A stretch of DNA of 64,000 nucleotides. Source: Niallia taxi. Its GTDB lineage: Bacteria; Bacillota; Bacilli; Bacillales; Cytobacillaceae. A program made the position numbers and the translations under genes. Of the stretch, positions 27,874 to 36,077 are shown in pieces. The notes beneath the pieces are model-generated. The model was not told the DNA's origin. It saw only the letters and a list, made by a program, of their open reading frames with translations, and did not search any database. Numbering within the stretch: the stretch's first letter is position 1; every line of letters begins with the position of its first letter. Location of the stretch: NCBI RefSeq assembly GCF_004005475.1, contig NZ_RZTZ01000003.1, positions 395,325 through 459,324 of the forward strand. Direction: 5' to 3'.

Positions 27874-28773
27874 TTAAAGCTGGGCCGTTCTCCACGCAAG
27901 TACATTTTCAGTTCTATACACATCTGCCTTATCCACTGACTGAAACAAATTCATTTTATATTGAACAACTTCTTTTGCCGCATCAATGCAATCAGGATAA
28001 ATCGCGTTTGGATCCCATAGCTCTGTTTCTGCCAGTATTTCACGGCATTTTTTGTAGAAAGCATATTTGTAGTCAGATGAGATATTGACCTTTTGAATAC
28101 CGATTTTAACAGCTTCGGCGATTTCTTCATCTGGATTGGCAGAGCCGCCATGCAGTACGAGCGGGATATCAACAACCTCTTTAATTTGGCGCAAAATATC
28201 CATGTGCAGCTGTGGCTTCATGTCCTTCGGATAAATGCCGTGGCAAGTTCCAATAGCGACTGCCAATGTGTCTACACCAGTGCTTTCCACGAATTCCTTT
28301 GCATCCTCTGGTCTTGTGTAAATAACCTCTGTCACGCCGCCTTCAATCGTTGTGCCAGTATTGCCGATTGTTCCAAGCTCTCCTTCTACAGAAACACCAA
28401 GGGGATGGGCGATATCGACAATTTGCTTCGTAATCCTGATATTCTCTTCAAGTGGCAGAAGGGAGCCGTCAATCATAACAGAGCTGAAGCCAACATGGAT
28501 TGCTCTCATGATATTTTCCACACTGTCTCCATGATCGAGATGAAGTACAAATGGGACATGGCTATTTTTAATGCGCGCAAGCACATAATGGAAGAAATCA
28601 TCCTTTGTAAAATCAAGCTCTGTCGGGTGGACTGCGATAATAGCTGGCGAATTGTTCTTCTCTGCCTCTTCCACAACAACTCTTAAGAAATTACTATCTG
28701 CCACATTAAAGGCTCCTACCGCAAATTGATGCTCCTGTGCCACTTCTAATAACTGCTTCATGTTTACTAACAT
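27874..28773 (-). CDS. Class II ketose-bisphosphate aldolase (first of two)
   Basis: A 299-residue Zn-dependent aldolase with LHLDHGDS (catalytic Asp and zinc His), EGELGTIG, TCHGIYP and LHGGSAN zinc/phosphate motifs. It would cleave a ketose 1,6-bisphosphate or 1-phosphate derived from the imported sugar into two trioses. It is the last gene of the PTS operon, 29 bases after a second aldolase. Identity to its neighbour is moderate, so the two probably differ in substrate stereochemistry or form a hetero-pair; sequence alone does not decide. Confidence 0.85.
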   Translation of the reverse strand: MLVNMKQLLEVAQEHQFAVGAFNVADSNFLRVVVEEAEKNNSPAIIAVHPTELDFTKDDFFHYVLARIKNSHVPFVLHLDHGDSVENIMRAIHVGFSSVMIDGSLLPLEENIRITKQIVDIAHPLGVSVEGELGTIGNTGTTIEGGVTEVIYTRPEDAKEFVESTGVDTLAVAIGTCHGIYPKDMKPQLHMDILRQIKEVVDIPLVLHGGSANPDEEIAEAVKIGIQKVNISSDYKYAFYKKCREILAETELWDPNAIYPDCIDAAKEVVQYKMNLFQSVDKADVYRTENVLAWRTAQL

Positions 28774-28802
28774 TGCCTCTCCTCTTTCCGTTTAGAATTT
28801 TT

Positions 28803-29657
28803 TTATAATGATTTACCTGTAGATTCAGCCATGTCGATATAATATTTGACCATTTCCTTGCCAGCATCGACTGTTCCTTGTATAAGGCGGACATAATCGA
28901 TATTTTCATTATCCTTCAAGTATTCTTGGATGCTATTTACTTGTGCCTTCATAAAGTCAGAGCCAACGTTAATTTTGTTGATGCCAAGAGCAATCGACTT
29001 CTTTATATTAGCTTCCCCGCAGCCTGACCCACCGTGCAGAACAAGGGGAATATTTGTTTCTGCCTTGATTTTCTCGACAATGTCAAAGCGGAATGGCGGT
29101 ACATAGCCATCTGGATAGTCGCCGTGGCTTGAGCCATAAGAAATCGCCAGTGCGTCAATTCCTGTCCGTCTTGCATACTCAATCGCTGCATCTGGATCTG
29201 TATACATTTCATCACTAGTCAGATTATTGCGGGAAACAGAGCCGATATTGCCAATTTCCCCTTCTACACTAGCATCATAGGTTTGAGCAAACTCAACCAT
29301 CTTTTTTGTAATCTCAATGTTTTGTTCAAGAGGATATGCTGACGCATCCATCATGACACTTGAAAAGCCATCTCTTAAGCATCTTTTCACAAAGCCTACA
29401 TCCTTGCCGTGGTCGAGATTAACAGCAACCTCCACACTTGCACTCCGAGCCATTTCAATGATTGGACGCGTCAGCAGGTTACTGCCAAGATGTGCCTGCA
29501 AATGGTCTTGCAGCAGATCAATGATGACAGGCGCCCGTAATTCTTGAGCAGCAAGTATAACTGCCTTTGCTGTTTCTAAATTGAAGCAATTGATGGCCAT
29601 CACCGCGTACTTTCCTTTGTTGGCACGCGCCAGCATGCCTTTCATGGAAACATACAT
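28803..29657 (-). CDS. Class II ketose-bisphosphate aldolase (second of two)
   Basis: A 284-residue GatY/KbaY/FbaA-like aldolase: VNLDHGKD, EGEIGNIG, SSHGDYP and LHGGSGCG motifs are all present, so it should be active. It lies 18 bases after the IIC gene. Having two intact class II aldolases in one PTS operon is unusual. Confidence 0.85.
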   Translation of the reverse strand: MYVSMKGMLARANKGKYAVMAINCFNLETAKAVILAAQELRAPVIIDLLQDHLQAHLGSNLLTRPIIEMARSASVEVAVNLDHGKDVGFVKRCLRDGFSSVMMDASAYPLEQNIEITKKMVEFAQTYDASVEGEIGNIGSVSRNNLTSDEMYTDPDAAIEYARRTGIDALAISYGSSHGDYPDGYVPPFRFDIVEKIKAETNIPLVLHGGSGCGEANIKKSIALGINKINVGSDFMKAQVNSIQEYLKDNENIDYVRLIQGTVDAGKEMVKYYIDMAESTGKSL

Positions 29658-29675
29658 AAGCTTTTTCCCTCCTGA

Positions 29676-30764
29676 TTAGAATGAGATTTTAATATCAGAT
29701 AAATCCATTTCCTCTTCCTCTGTTGTTTCCTCTTCCGCTTTCTCAACAGGCTCCTTCTTCCAGAAGAACAGCATCAAGCCTGTTACGACAGAACCAATCA
29801 GCAATGCCAGACAGAATAGGATTGGATGATTCATTGCCGGTACGATGAACATACCGCCAGATGGCACTGGTGAGCCCACACCCCACAGCATCGAGAATCC
29901 CCCGCCAACAGCGGCCCCGAGTGTACAGGAAACTACGACTCTGACAATATCAACCGCAGCAATCGGGATAACACCTTCTGTAATCATACAAACTCCCATT
30001 GGAAAGGCGATTTTAATATTATCCTCTTCTGATTTCGTATATTTTTTCTTTTTCAAGGCTTTAGATAATACCCATGAAATCGCCACACCGAATGGAGGCA
30101 CCATTGATGCTAATATTTTAACTGCCTCTGGCTCGTATATTCCTTCAAGTAACAGACCATCGGCAAAAAGGGAAGCGACTTTATTGACTGGACCACCGAA
30201 GTCAAAGGCTGCCATGCCACCTAAGATTGCTCCAAACAAGAAGCGCATCGAGCCCTGCATACTTGTTAAGAATGCTGTCAGTCCATCTGTCGCCCAGACA
30301 ATTGGCACCCCTAGCACGAAGAACATAAGGAGACCAACGACCAGACTTGAGATGAGCGGAATAATCATCATCGGCATAAGTCCCTCTGCCCATCTCGGCA
30401 CCTTCAAATTATTCTTCAAGAAGAGAACGAAATAACCAACGATAAAACCGCCAAGCATACCACCCAAGAACCCAGCACCAATTGCATTTGCGATAAGACC
30501 CATCAGCAGGCCTGGTGCTATCCCTGGTCTATCTGCAATGGAGTAGGCAATTGCCCCAGCTATGACCGGAGCAAGCAAGCCCATTCCTAAAACACCTAAA
30601 GAGACAAGAGCAGACGGGATTGAAAATGCTGCTTGGTAATTTTCAATGACTGTCCCGCCTGTCAGATTTCCGATGGCAATTAGCAGCCCTGATGCTACTA
30701 CTAATGGAAGCATATAGGATATAGCAGTTAATGCATGCTTTTTAATTTGCAGTTTTTTCAGCAT
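29676..30764 (-). CDS. PTS fructose-type EIIC membrane component
   Basis: A 362-residue membrane protein with eight to ten helices and the fructose-family pattern (HALTAISYMLPLVVASGLL, FDFGGPVNKVAS, GVCMITEGVIPIAAVD). It forms the sugar channel and phosphorylates the substrate during import together with IIB and IIA. The C-terminal tail is strongly acidic (EEETTEEEEMD). It is a free-standing IIC rather than the fused IIABC of the main fructose permease. Confidence 0.87.
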   Translation of the reverse strand: MLKKLQIKKHALTAISYMLPLVVASGLLIAIGNLTGGTVIENYQAAFSIPSALVSLGVLGMGLLAPVIAGAIAYSIADRPGIAPGLLMGLIANAIGAGFLGGMLGGFIVGYFVLFLKNNLKVPRWAEGLMPMMIIPLISSLVVGLLMFFVLGVPIVWATDGLTAFLTSMQGSMRFLFGAILGGMAAFDFGGPVNKVASLFADGLLLEGIYEPEAVKILASMVPPFGVAISWVLSKALKKKKYTKSEEDNIKIAFPMGVCMITEGVIPIAAVDIVRVVVSCTLGAAVGGGFSMLWGVGSPVPSGGMFIVPAMNHPILFCLALLIGSVVTGLMLFFWKKEPVEKAEEETTEEEEMDLSDIKISF

Positions 30765-30777
30765 AGAAAAGACCCCT

Positions 30778-31095
30778 TCACTGGTTTTTGTTTAATTCAG
30801 CTTCAATCTTTTTGTATAACTGCTTTGGTGCTTTTATGGCAATATGTGTCGGCACCTCGATAATTCGTTTGCCTTTGAACCTCTCCTTTCCACTTACCTT
30901 AATATCTGCGGCAATGATAACAAGATCAGCCTCCTGTATCTCTGTTGCAGTAAGCTCATTCTCGATTCCGATTGTACCTTGTGTCTCAATCCGGACCTTA
31001 TGGCCAAACTCCTGCCCTGCCTTAATCAGCTTTTCCCTCGCGATATACGTATGAGCGATACCAGATGTACAAGCAGAAATTCCAACAATATTCAT
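30778..31095 (-). CDS. PTS fructose-type EIIB
   Basis: A 105-residue cytosolic domain with the phospho-cysteine loop ISACTSGIAHTYIA (Cys9), typical of the fructose/mannitol class. It passes phosphate from IIA to the sugar bound by IIC, 13 bases downstream. Confidence 0.87.
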   Translation of the reverse strand: MNIVGISACTSGIAHTYIAREKLIKAGQEFGHKVRIETQGTIGIENELTATEIQEADLVIIAADIKVSGKERFKGKRIIEVPTHIAIKAPKQLYKKIEAELNKNQ

Positions 31096-31110
31096 AACCT
31101 ATTCCTCCTA

Positions 31111-31587
31111 TCAATTGTTTTCAGCAAAGATTTCAATGAACTCCCTTTTCGTCTGCAGCGTTTGAAACTTTTCAATTTTCTCCTCATCAGCAAGGAGCAC
31201 AGCAACCTTTTGAAGCAGCTTAATATGCGTTGTTGTCTTGTCGCTATTCTTGACAGCAAACAAAATAATAATATTGATTGGTCCTCCATCAAGAGACTCC
31301 CACTCTATTTCCTTATTTGTCCTGCCAATCGCAATCGATGTTTTCTGGACGGAATCCGATTTGCCATGAGGAATGGCAATGCCTTTTTCTAAGCCAGTCG
31401 GTCCAGCACTTTCCCTGTAAAGGACATCCTCTATAAAAGCTGCTTCATCTGTCACGCAACCGTTTACAAATAGTAGATTGGTTAATTCTGCAATGACGCC
31501 AATCTTTGTCGTCGACTTCAAGTCGAGACTGATTAAATCCTCTGTCACTACCTTCGTAAAATCTAGATCATCCATTTGTACATCCAT
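31111..31587 (-). CDS. PTS fructose/mannitol-type EIIA
   Basis: A 158-residue IIA with the active histidine in GIAIPHGKSD (about residue 73) and the family pattern REFIEIFAE at the end. It accepts phosphate from HPr and may also phosphorylate the PRD regulator encoded upstream. Confidence 0.87.
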   Translation of the reverse strand: MDVQMDDLDFTKVVTEDLISLDLKSTTKIGVIAELTNLLFVNGCVTDEAAFIEDVLYRESAGPTGLEKGIAIPHGKSDSVQKTSIAIGRTNKEIEWESLDGGPINIIILFAVKNSDKTTTHIKLLQKVAVLLADEEKIEKFQTLQTKREFIEIFAENN

Positions 31588-31617
31588 CTTAATCCTCCTA
31601 TTACTTGAGTACTGTCA

Positions 31618-33114
31618 TCATCTATTACAGATAATCACCTGATTTTTATAGTAATCCTTAATAAACTGGTCAATCTTGTACTTATCATCTTCATTTAATA
31701 TTGGACTGACAAGAATGGTCGGCTTGTCGCTGATGCTATGCTGCTTGACTGTTGAGATGACAAGCTCAACATCATCATAATCAGACTGCTTAATGCGCTC
31801 TTGAGCGATGATTTTATTAATGTGAATATTCGGAAAGTTTTTCCTGATTTTTTCACTCAGCAAATGAGATGTGCCAACTCCACTCGTGCATTCAATTAGA
31901 ATCGGAATCTGGTTCGCAAAGCGGTCATCATAGGAAATTTGAAAATAGAGAGTAATATAGCCAATCTCTTCATCTGTTAAATGCTTATCATAAATGCTTT
32001 CTTCCATTAGCTCATTAGCCGAAAATTTAACAAGCTGAAAGATATTCGAGAAGTTTGATTTAATGGATTTCAAAATTGGATTAATAATATAAATTTGATG
32101 ATTAAGTCGGTAAACCATGGAGTGAAGATGCATCGTCAATCTTTCCCGCAAGTCCCTGTCCTCTGTAAACCGGTAGCCGCTATTTTTCGCAACCCTTAAA
32201 ATCAGCTGGTCTGCCAAGGTAATAACCTGGCTGTTCAAGACAACCTCTGTTTGCTGATTAAGCAGGAAGCGGGAGTTGAGCTTATACGCTTTTAAAATAT
32301 AGTAGAGATTCAGCATTTCATTTTGCTTCAATTGGAAGGAATACTGCTTTTCTAGCTTTCGGGCTAATGCGATAGTCATCGGATAAATGGCAGAATTAGT
32401 ATCTATTAGTTCATAAATCATTTCTTCATTCGGAAACGGCTGAAGCTGGTGTGTCTGTTTTTCAACAATAGCTAATAGCGAACAAAATAAGGTTAAATAA
32501 TAGGGCTGATCCAACAGCAAGTCCTGTTCCTCCTGAAACTCATGGAGAATTCGCTTAATTTCACCCAGTTTGCTGTTCCTCACTTGGATGTCCTTAATGG
32601 AATCAGGAATATCATACTGACAAAAGAGATCACCTATTTGCGTTAAATAGCTTTCAATAATAACAGCCATCAGCCGGTAAAGAGAGAACTGATCACCATT
32701 AATAAAGGTTCCTTCGTTCGTGCGCGACAGCTTGATATTATAAGGAGCCAGCTTCCTCTCAATATGCTTAAAGTCATTCAAAATCGAGCTTTGGCTGACA
32801 AAATACCGCTCCGATATTTTCTGAATCGAGGTCTTACAAGGAGCGATGGAAAGAAGAAACAACAGCAAATCCAGCCGCCTCTCATCAGGATGCTCAAACT
32901 GATCACTAAGAGAAACACTATCCACTTCCTCAAGCAAATAGCCATTATTCTCCTTTTTCGTCAGCCTGTAATCAGAGCAATTATCCGCAATATCCTGCAT
33001 ATCACGATAAATCGTTTTCCTCGACACAGACAGCCTCACTCCCAATTCAGAAGCCGTCACAAACTTCCTTTCCCCAAGCAAAATATCAATGATTTCACAT
33101 TGACGCTTATTCAT
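31618..33114 (-). CDS. PRD-domain transcriptional activator (LicR/MtlR-like)
   Basis: A 498-residue regulator: HTH at about residues 5-55 (ASELGVRLSVSRKTIYRDM), a second Mga-like HTH at about 80-165, two PRD domains at about 170-400, and a C-terminal IIB-like domain whose cysteine loop is ECTSGVGTSHLL. A C-terminal IIA domain is absent. In PRD2 the first His (LTMHLHSMVYRL) is present, but the usual second His is replaced by Tyr (YITLYFQ). It should activate the operon when the sugar is available and HPr is phosphorylated. Confidence 0.85.
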   Translation of the reverse strand: MNKRQCEIIDILLGERKFVTASELGVRLSVSRKTIYRDMQDIADNCSDYRLTKKENNGYLLEEVDSVSLSDQFEHPDERRLDLLLFLLSIAPCKTSIQKISERYFVSQSSILNDFKHIERKLAPYNIKLSRTNEGTFINGDQFSLYRLMAVIIESYLTQIGDLFCQYDIPDSIKDIQVRNSKLGEIKRILHEFQEEQDLLLDQPYYLTLFCSLLAIVEKQTHQLQPFPNEEMIYELIDTNSAIYPMTIALARKLEKQYSFQLKQNEMLNLYYILKAYKLNSRFLLNQQTEVVLNSQVITLADQLILRVAKNSGYRFTEDRDLRERLTMHLHSMVYRLNHQIYIINPILKSIKSNFSNIFQLVKFSANELMEESIYDKHLTDEEIGYITLYFQISYDDRFANQIPILIECTSGVGTSHLLSEKIRKNFPNIHINKIIAQERIKQSDYDDVELVISTVKQHSISDKPTILVSPILNEDDKYKIDQFIKDYYKNQVIICNR

Positions 33115-33156
33115 GAATTTCCATCACCTCGTTTCTATGCTCTTATCTTACCAACG

Positions 33157-33170
33157 TGTAAGCGGATACA
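33157..33170. promoter_or_regulatory. cre-like CcpA site at the PTS operon promoter
   Basis: TGTAAGCGGATACA fits the cre consensus TGWAANCGNTNWCA with one mismatch. On the minus strand it fills the spacer between TTGTGT and TAAGAT, a possible promoter of the regulator gene. CcpA binding here would block transcription in the presence of preferred sugars. Its last two bases are the first two of the 46-bp repeat. Confidence 0.65.
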
Positions 33171-33214
33171 CAATTACAATTTTGGGGTGGATTTTGTGTC
33201 CTTATTGGAGGGAG
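33169..33214 (+). repeat. 46-bp perfect direct repeat, left copy
   Basis: Identical over 46 bases and in the same orientation as 39473-39518. Starts CACAATTACAATTTTGGGG and ends TTATTGGAGGGAG. It abuts the cre-like site of the PTS operon and marks the left edge of the island. Confidence 0.9.
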
Positions 33215-33234
33215 ATGTTCGATATAGTAAACTA

Positions 33235-33250
33235 GTTCTTTATCTTTAAT
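33235..33250. promoter_or_regulatory. Degenerate copy of the island operator
   Basis: GTTCTTTAT half-site followed by CTTTAAT; 11 of 16 positions match the palindrome at 33340. It is 105 bases upstream, about ten helical turns. Confidence 0.4.
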
Positions 33251-33302
33251 GAAGAGCTTCATTTAAGATATCTGATTAAATACAAATATTTTGTTAGATT
33301 AG

Positions 33303-33331
33303 TTGACAGTTATTATTGTATCTACTAGAAT
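33303..33331 (+). promoter_or_regulatory. Sigma-A promoter of the RiPP precursor gene
   Basis: TTGACA at 33303-33308, a 17-base spacer and TAGAAT at 33326-33331: a near-consensus vegetative promoter. The 16-bp palindrome starts nine bases after the -10 box. Confidence 0.8.
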
Positions 33332-33339
33332 AATGATAA

Positions 33340-33355
33340 GTTCTTTATAAAGAAC
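33340..33355. promoter_or_regulatory. 16-bp palindromic operator of the RiPP island
   Basis: GTTCTTTATAAAGAAC is a perfect palindrome at the expected transcription start. A 14/16 copy lies at the same place relative to the opposing promoter (35989-36004), and weaker copies lie 105 bases upstream and 52 bases downstream. Confidence 0.7.
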
Positions 33356-33391
33356 ATTTTAGAGTTATAATAAGCAAAACCTTATAACTTT

Positions 33392-33407
33392 GTTCTTTAA
33401 ATAGAAT
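33392..33407. promoter_or_regulatory. Second operator copy in the precursor leader
   Basis: GTTCTTTAAATAGAAT matches the palindrome at 13 of 16 positions, 52 bases (about five helical turns) downstream. Confidence 0.5.
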
Positions 33408-33446
33408 ATAACGTATTTTCAGCATTCTAGTCGGAGGGGAAAAGAA

Positions 33447-33638
33447 ATGAAAAAACTGTGGGAAATTCCATTTTTAGAGCATTTAGATTTAGGATCAATC
33501 TTTGGTCATATGAAAGACAATTGGCATCATAATACTGGCCATGGACAGGATAAAGGTCATGGAAACGGGCATGATTGGTGGCATTGGGATGATGACGACT
33601 GCAATGACACTGACAACGATCCAATCTTAGACTCCTAA
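33447..33638 (+). CDS. RiPP precursor peptide, paeninodin-like leader and Asp-Ser C-terminus
   Basis: A 63-residue peptide with GGAGGGG before the ATG. The leader-like start KLWEIPFLEHLDLG resembles the Y/W-x-x-P-x-L-x-x-L motif of lasso-peptide leaders. The C-terminal half is Gly/His-rich, then DWWHWDDDDCNDTDND, ending PILDS. Paeninodin-type precursors also end in Asp-Ser and that serine is phosphorylated by an HPr-kinase-like enzyme, here encoded 74 bases downstream. A canonical lasso core (Gly/Ala at +1 after T-x, acid at 7-9) is not obvious, so it could be another RiPP class. One cysteine is present. Confidence 0.65.
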   Translation: MKKLWEIPFLEHLDLGSIFGHMKDNWHHNTGHGQDKGHGNGHDWWHWDDDDCNDTDNDPILDS

Positions 33639-33653
33639 TTTTTAACTGCAAAT

Positions 33654-33690
33654 CAGCCCTTTTCTTTATTATAAGAAGGGCTGTTATTTT
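33654..33690 (+). terminator. Terminator/attenuator between precursor and kinase
   Basis: CAGCCCTT pairs with AAGGGCTG and TTATTTTT follows. Such partial terminators are common after RiPP precursor genes and keep the peptide in excess over its modifying enzymes. Confidence 0.7.
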
Positions 33691-33712
33691 TCAATAAGAG
33701 AGGTTGATAAAC

Positions 33713-34648
33713 ATGAAAGAAACAGCAAATTATTATAAAGCATTTGGATTTACTATAAAAAGCAGCATCGCATTACCAGAACTAAAAAGCATGCCCTCAT
33801 CCTTAGACACTGTTGATATTGAAATTGAATTCGGCAACCTTACAGAAGCATGGAATTCTGTTTCAACCCCTTCTAACCGATTCTTCGTATCCAAACAGCA
33901 AATCATGTTCCATTTAGCACATATCGCCATCTACAGCATAGAAAACGGCAATAAAATAATCGTATCACCAATGGAAGGAACAGAAGAATCACAGCTGCGC
34001 CTTTATATACTAGGATCTTGTATGGGCGCCATACTGATGCAGCGAAAGGTCTTCCCTCTCCATGGCAGTGCTATTGCTATTGACGGCAAAGCATACGCGA
34101 TAGTCGGTCACTCAGGTGCAGGCAAATCAACACTAGCCTCTGCCTTTATCGAAGAAGGATATGACCTGTTAACAGATGACATCATTCCATTAACCTTTTC
34201 CAAGGAGTCAGGCAAACCATCCGTAATACCGACATACCCACAGCAGAAACTGTGGCAGGAAAGCCTAGCACACTTTGGACACGATTCATCAAACTACAAG
34301 CCACTCATCAACAGAAAAACAAAATTCGCCGTACCAGTCACAAACCAATTTTCCGACAAACCACTCCCACTAGCAGGAATCTTTGAACTAGTAAAAACAA
34401 AGGAAGACCATATAACACTAATGCCAATTCAAAAGCTCGATCGACTGCAGACCATCTTTAACCATACATACCGCAATAATTTTATTGACGATATGAACTT
34501 GAGAGAATGGCATTTTCAATCTGCGGTGAAGGTGATTAATCATGTGGATGTTTATCAGCTGCGGAGGCCTGGGTTGGGGTTTAGTGTTGGGGAGTTGGTT
34601 GATTTTGTTCTTGAAATCAATGATAATAATAAAGTACTTGTTATCTAA
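33713..34648 (+). CDS. HPr-kinase-like tailoring kinase (PadeK/ThcoK type)
   Basis: ATG at 33713 with AGAGAGG nine bases upstream; 311 residues. The N-terminal half (about 1-115) is not typical HPr kinase. A P-loop GHSGAGKST at residues 132-141, LLTDDIIPL and the later segment PLAGIFELV resemble the HprK C-terminal domain. Relatives in lasso-peptide clusters phosphorylate the precursor's C-terminal serine. Here it directly follows a precursor ending in Asp-Ser, which supports that reading. The other lasso genes (RRE/B1, protease B2, synthetase C) are absent from the window. Confidence 0.78.
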   Translation: MKETANYYKAFGFTIKSSIALPELKSMPSSLDTVDIEIEFGNLTEAWNSVSTPSNRFFVSKQQIMFHLAHIAIYSIENGNKIIVSPMEGTEESQLRLYILGSCMGAILMQRKVFPLHGSAIAIDGKAYAIVGHSGAGKSTLASAFIEEGYDLLTDDIIPLTFSKESGKPSVIPTYPQQKLWQESLAHFGHDSSNYKPLINRKTKFAVPVTNQFSDKPLPLAGIFELVKTKEDHITLMPIQKLDRLQTIFNHTYRNNFIDDMNLREWHFQSAVKVINHVDVYQLRRPGLGFSVGELVDFVLEINDNNKVLVI

Positions 34649-34669
34649 TTTTATCTATAATAAATGAAA

Positions 34670-34700
34670 ATTAAAAAAGGCAATATTGCCTTTTTTAATT
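34670..34700. terminator. Bidirectional terminator
   Basis: AAAAAAGGCAATATTGCCTTTTTT: perfectly symmetrical, between the convergent kinase and nucleotidyltransferase genes. Confidence 0.88.
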
Positions 34701-35897
34701 CTCATTTACCTTCAATATTTTCAATTTTCTTCCTGCAAATAAAAATGGCCGAAGCGGGAAATATAAAAAGTGCATTTTTTTAGGAAGTCTTAACACCTGA
34801 AAATCCTTGTATGATGGGTACGCCAGAACAAAAAAATACTTAATTCTTTGTATTAAATTTTTTTGAAGATCCCAAGTATAACTTCGAAGAAGAGGCTTTA
34901 GCACTTCTGGAAAGGGCTGATCAATATCACTACCTTGAATAAAAATAGTTGCCACATCTGCTAATTTATAAGATTTATCAATTAATAAAGAAGATATTTC
35001 TTTATTGATAGGTGTATCTAATAACCTATTTGCTAAGATTAGTGATTGGCCAACTAAATGCTCATTTGAATACTGTTTTATTATTTGATTAATTCTTTCC
35101 CACTTTACCTCTTTTTGTATTATCCTATCAATATCTAATAACCACCTTAACCTGAACCATCCATGTCTTGCTCCATGAGATATTAGATATAGGAGTAAAT
35201 CTTCTTCTCCTAATATATTTATAGTTTGACCCATTATAGTGCTTATTTTTCTTCTTTTCCATAACAAATTAAAATCAGGTTCTTTATCTGGCTTATCATT
35301 TAATCTCCAATGAACTTCTATCGAAAATTTTGTTTTTGGATGAATATACAATGAATGATGAGTTCTCCACCTATCTTCATTTAAAATACTATCCTCTTCA
35401 ATTTTTATATATCCATATTCACTCAAGATTTCATCTGTACCTTTTATATTATGAGAAGATATAAGGATATCTAAATCTTTAGAAGTTCGTAAAGAAAAAT
35501 CACCGTATAGATCACTCGCAAGAATAGGTCCTTTTAAAAATAATGCTTGTATATCGTTGGTTGTTAATAGCTTTCCTAATGCCTCCATTTCTGCTGTTAA
35601 TTGCAACATAAAGAATACATTCTGTTGGTATCTTTTATTAAGGATATCAATCACACTATCTGGAATCCAATTCAATTTCATCATATTTAACTTCCAATAC
35701 ACATATGGATATACTCGATGGTGTAATGCTAGTTGTATAAATGTCTTCCAGTTAATATTTCTATTTTCCCATCTTTCTAATTTTTCTTTAGTTGCATTAT
35801 CCCGGATAATTGCTAGTAGTAACTTCAATTCTTCTGTTAATTGATAGGAAAAATTATTGTTTTTATATTTTACATTCACCATCTGCTTTTTCTTCAA
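34695..35897 (-). CDS. NTP_transf_5-type nucleotidyltransferase
   Basis: A 400-residue protein with the nucleotidyltransferase core at about residues 95-210: LFLKGPILASDLYGDFSLR, then SKDLDILI with the metal-binding Asp pair. This family is a frequent member of lasso-peptide gene clusters in Firmicutes; its reaction there is not settled. It is convergent with the kinase, and its promoter has the same palindrome as the precursor's. The start is uncertain: TTG at 35897 directly abuts AAGGGG, and an ATG five codons later has poor spacing. Confidence 0.7.
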   Translation of the reverse strand: MKKKQMVNVKYKNNNFSYQLTEELKLLLAIIRDNATKEKLERWENRNINWKTFIQLALHHRVYPYVYWKLNMMKLNWIPDSVIDILNKRYQQNVFFMLQLTAEMEALGKLLTTNDIQALFLKGPILASDLYGDFSLRTSKDLDILISSHNIKGTDEILSEYGYIKIEEDSILNEDRWRTHHSLYIHPKTKFSIEVHWRLNDKPDKEPDFNLLWKRRKISTIMGQTINILGEEDLLLYLISHGARHGWFRLRWLLDIDRIIQKEVKWERINQIIKQYSNEHLVGQSLILANRLLDTPINKEISSLLIDKSYKLADVATIFIQGSDIDQPFPEVLKPLLRSYTWDLQKNLIQRIKYFFVLAYPSYKDFQVLRLPKKMHFLYFPLRPFLFAGRKLKILKVNEN

Positions 35898-35988
35898 CCC
35901 CTTCGCTTTGAGTAAAAATTAGAATTCATAAGATAATATATTAACATTTTTAAAAAGTTTTTAATTTTTTTTTATATCTATTATTAAT

Positions 35989-36034
35989 GTTCTCTATCAA
36001 GAACAATAGTACATTATTTAGCTCTTTTTATCAA
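35989..36034 (-). promoter_or_regulatory. Nucleotidyltransferase promoter with shared operator
   Basis: On the minus strand TTGATA (36034-36029), a 17-base spacer and TACTAT (36011-36006) form a promoter. One base further is a near-palindrome at 35989-36004 that reads GTTCTCTATCAAGAAC on the plus strand and matches the operator at 33340 at 14 of 16 positions. Confidence 0.65.
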
Positions 36035-36077
36035 TAACTTTATTATAATAATTTAAATAAATGAGGCTGGGACATAA

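Noticed and set aside
28093..28686. 197-aa plus-strand frame
   Set aside because: Antisense to the class II aldolase; Cys/His-rich nonsense composition.
29845..31392. Plus-strand frames of 196 and 182 aa
   Set aside because: Antisense to the PTS IIC, IIB and IIA genes.
33475..33638. Canonical lasso core peptide in the precursor
   Set aside because: No position gives Gly/Ala at +1 with Thr at -2 and Asp/Glu at 7-9; only the leader, kinase and C-terminal Asp-Ser support the group.
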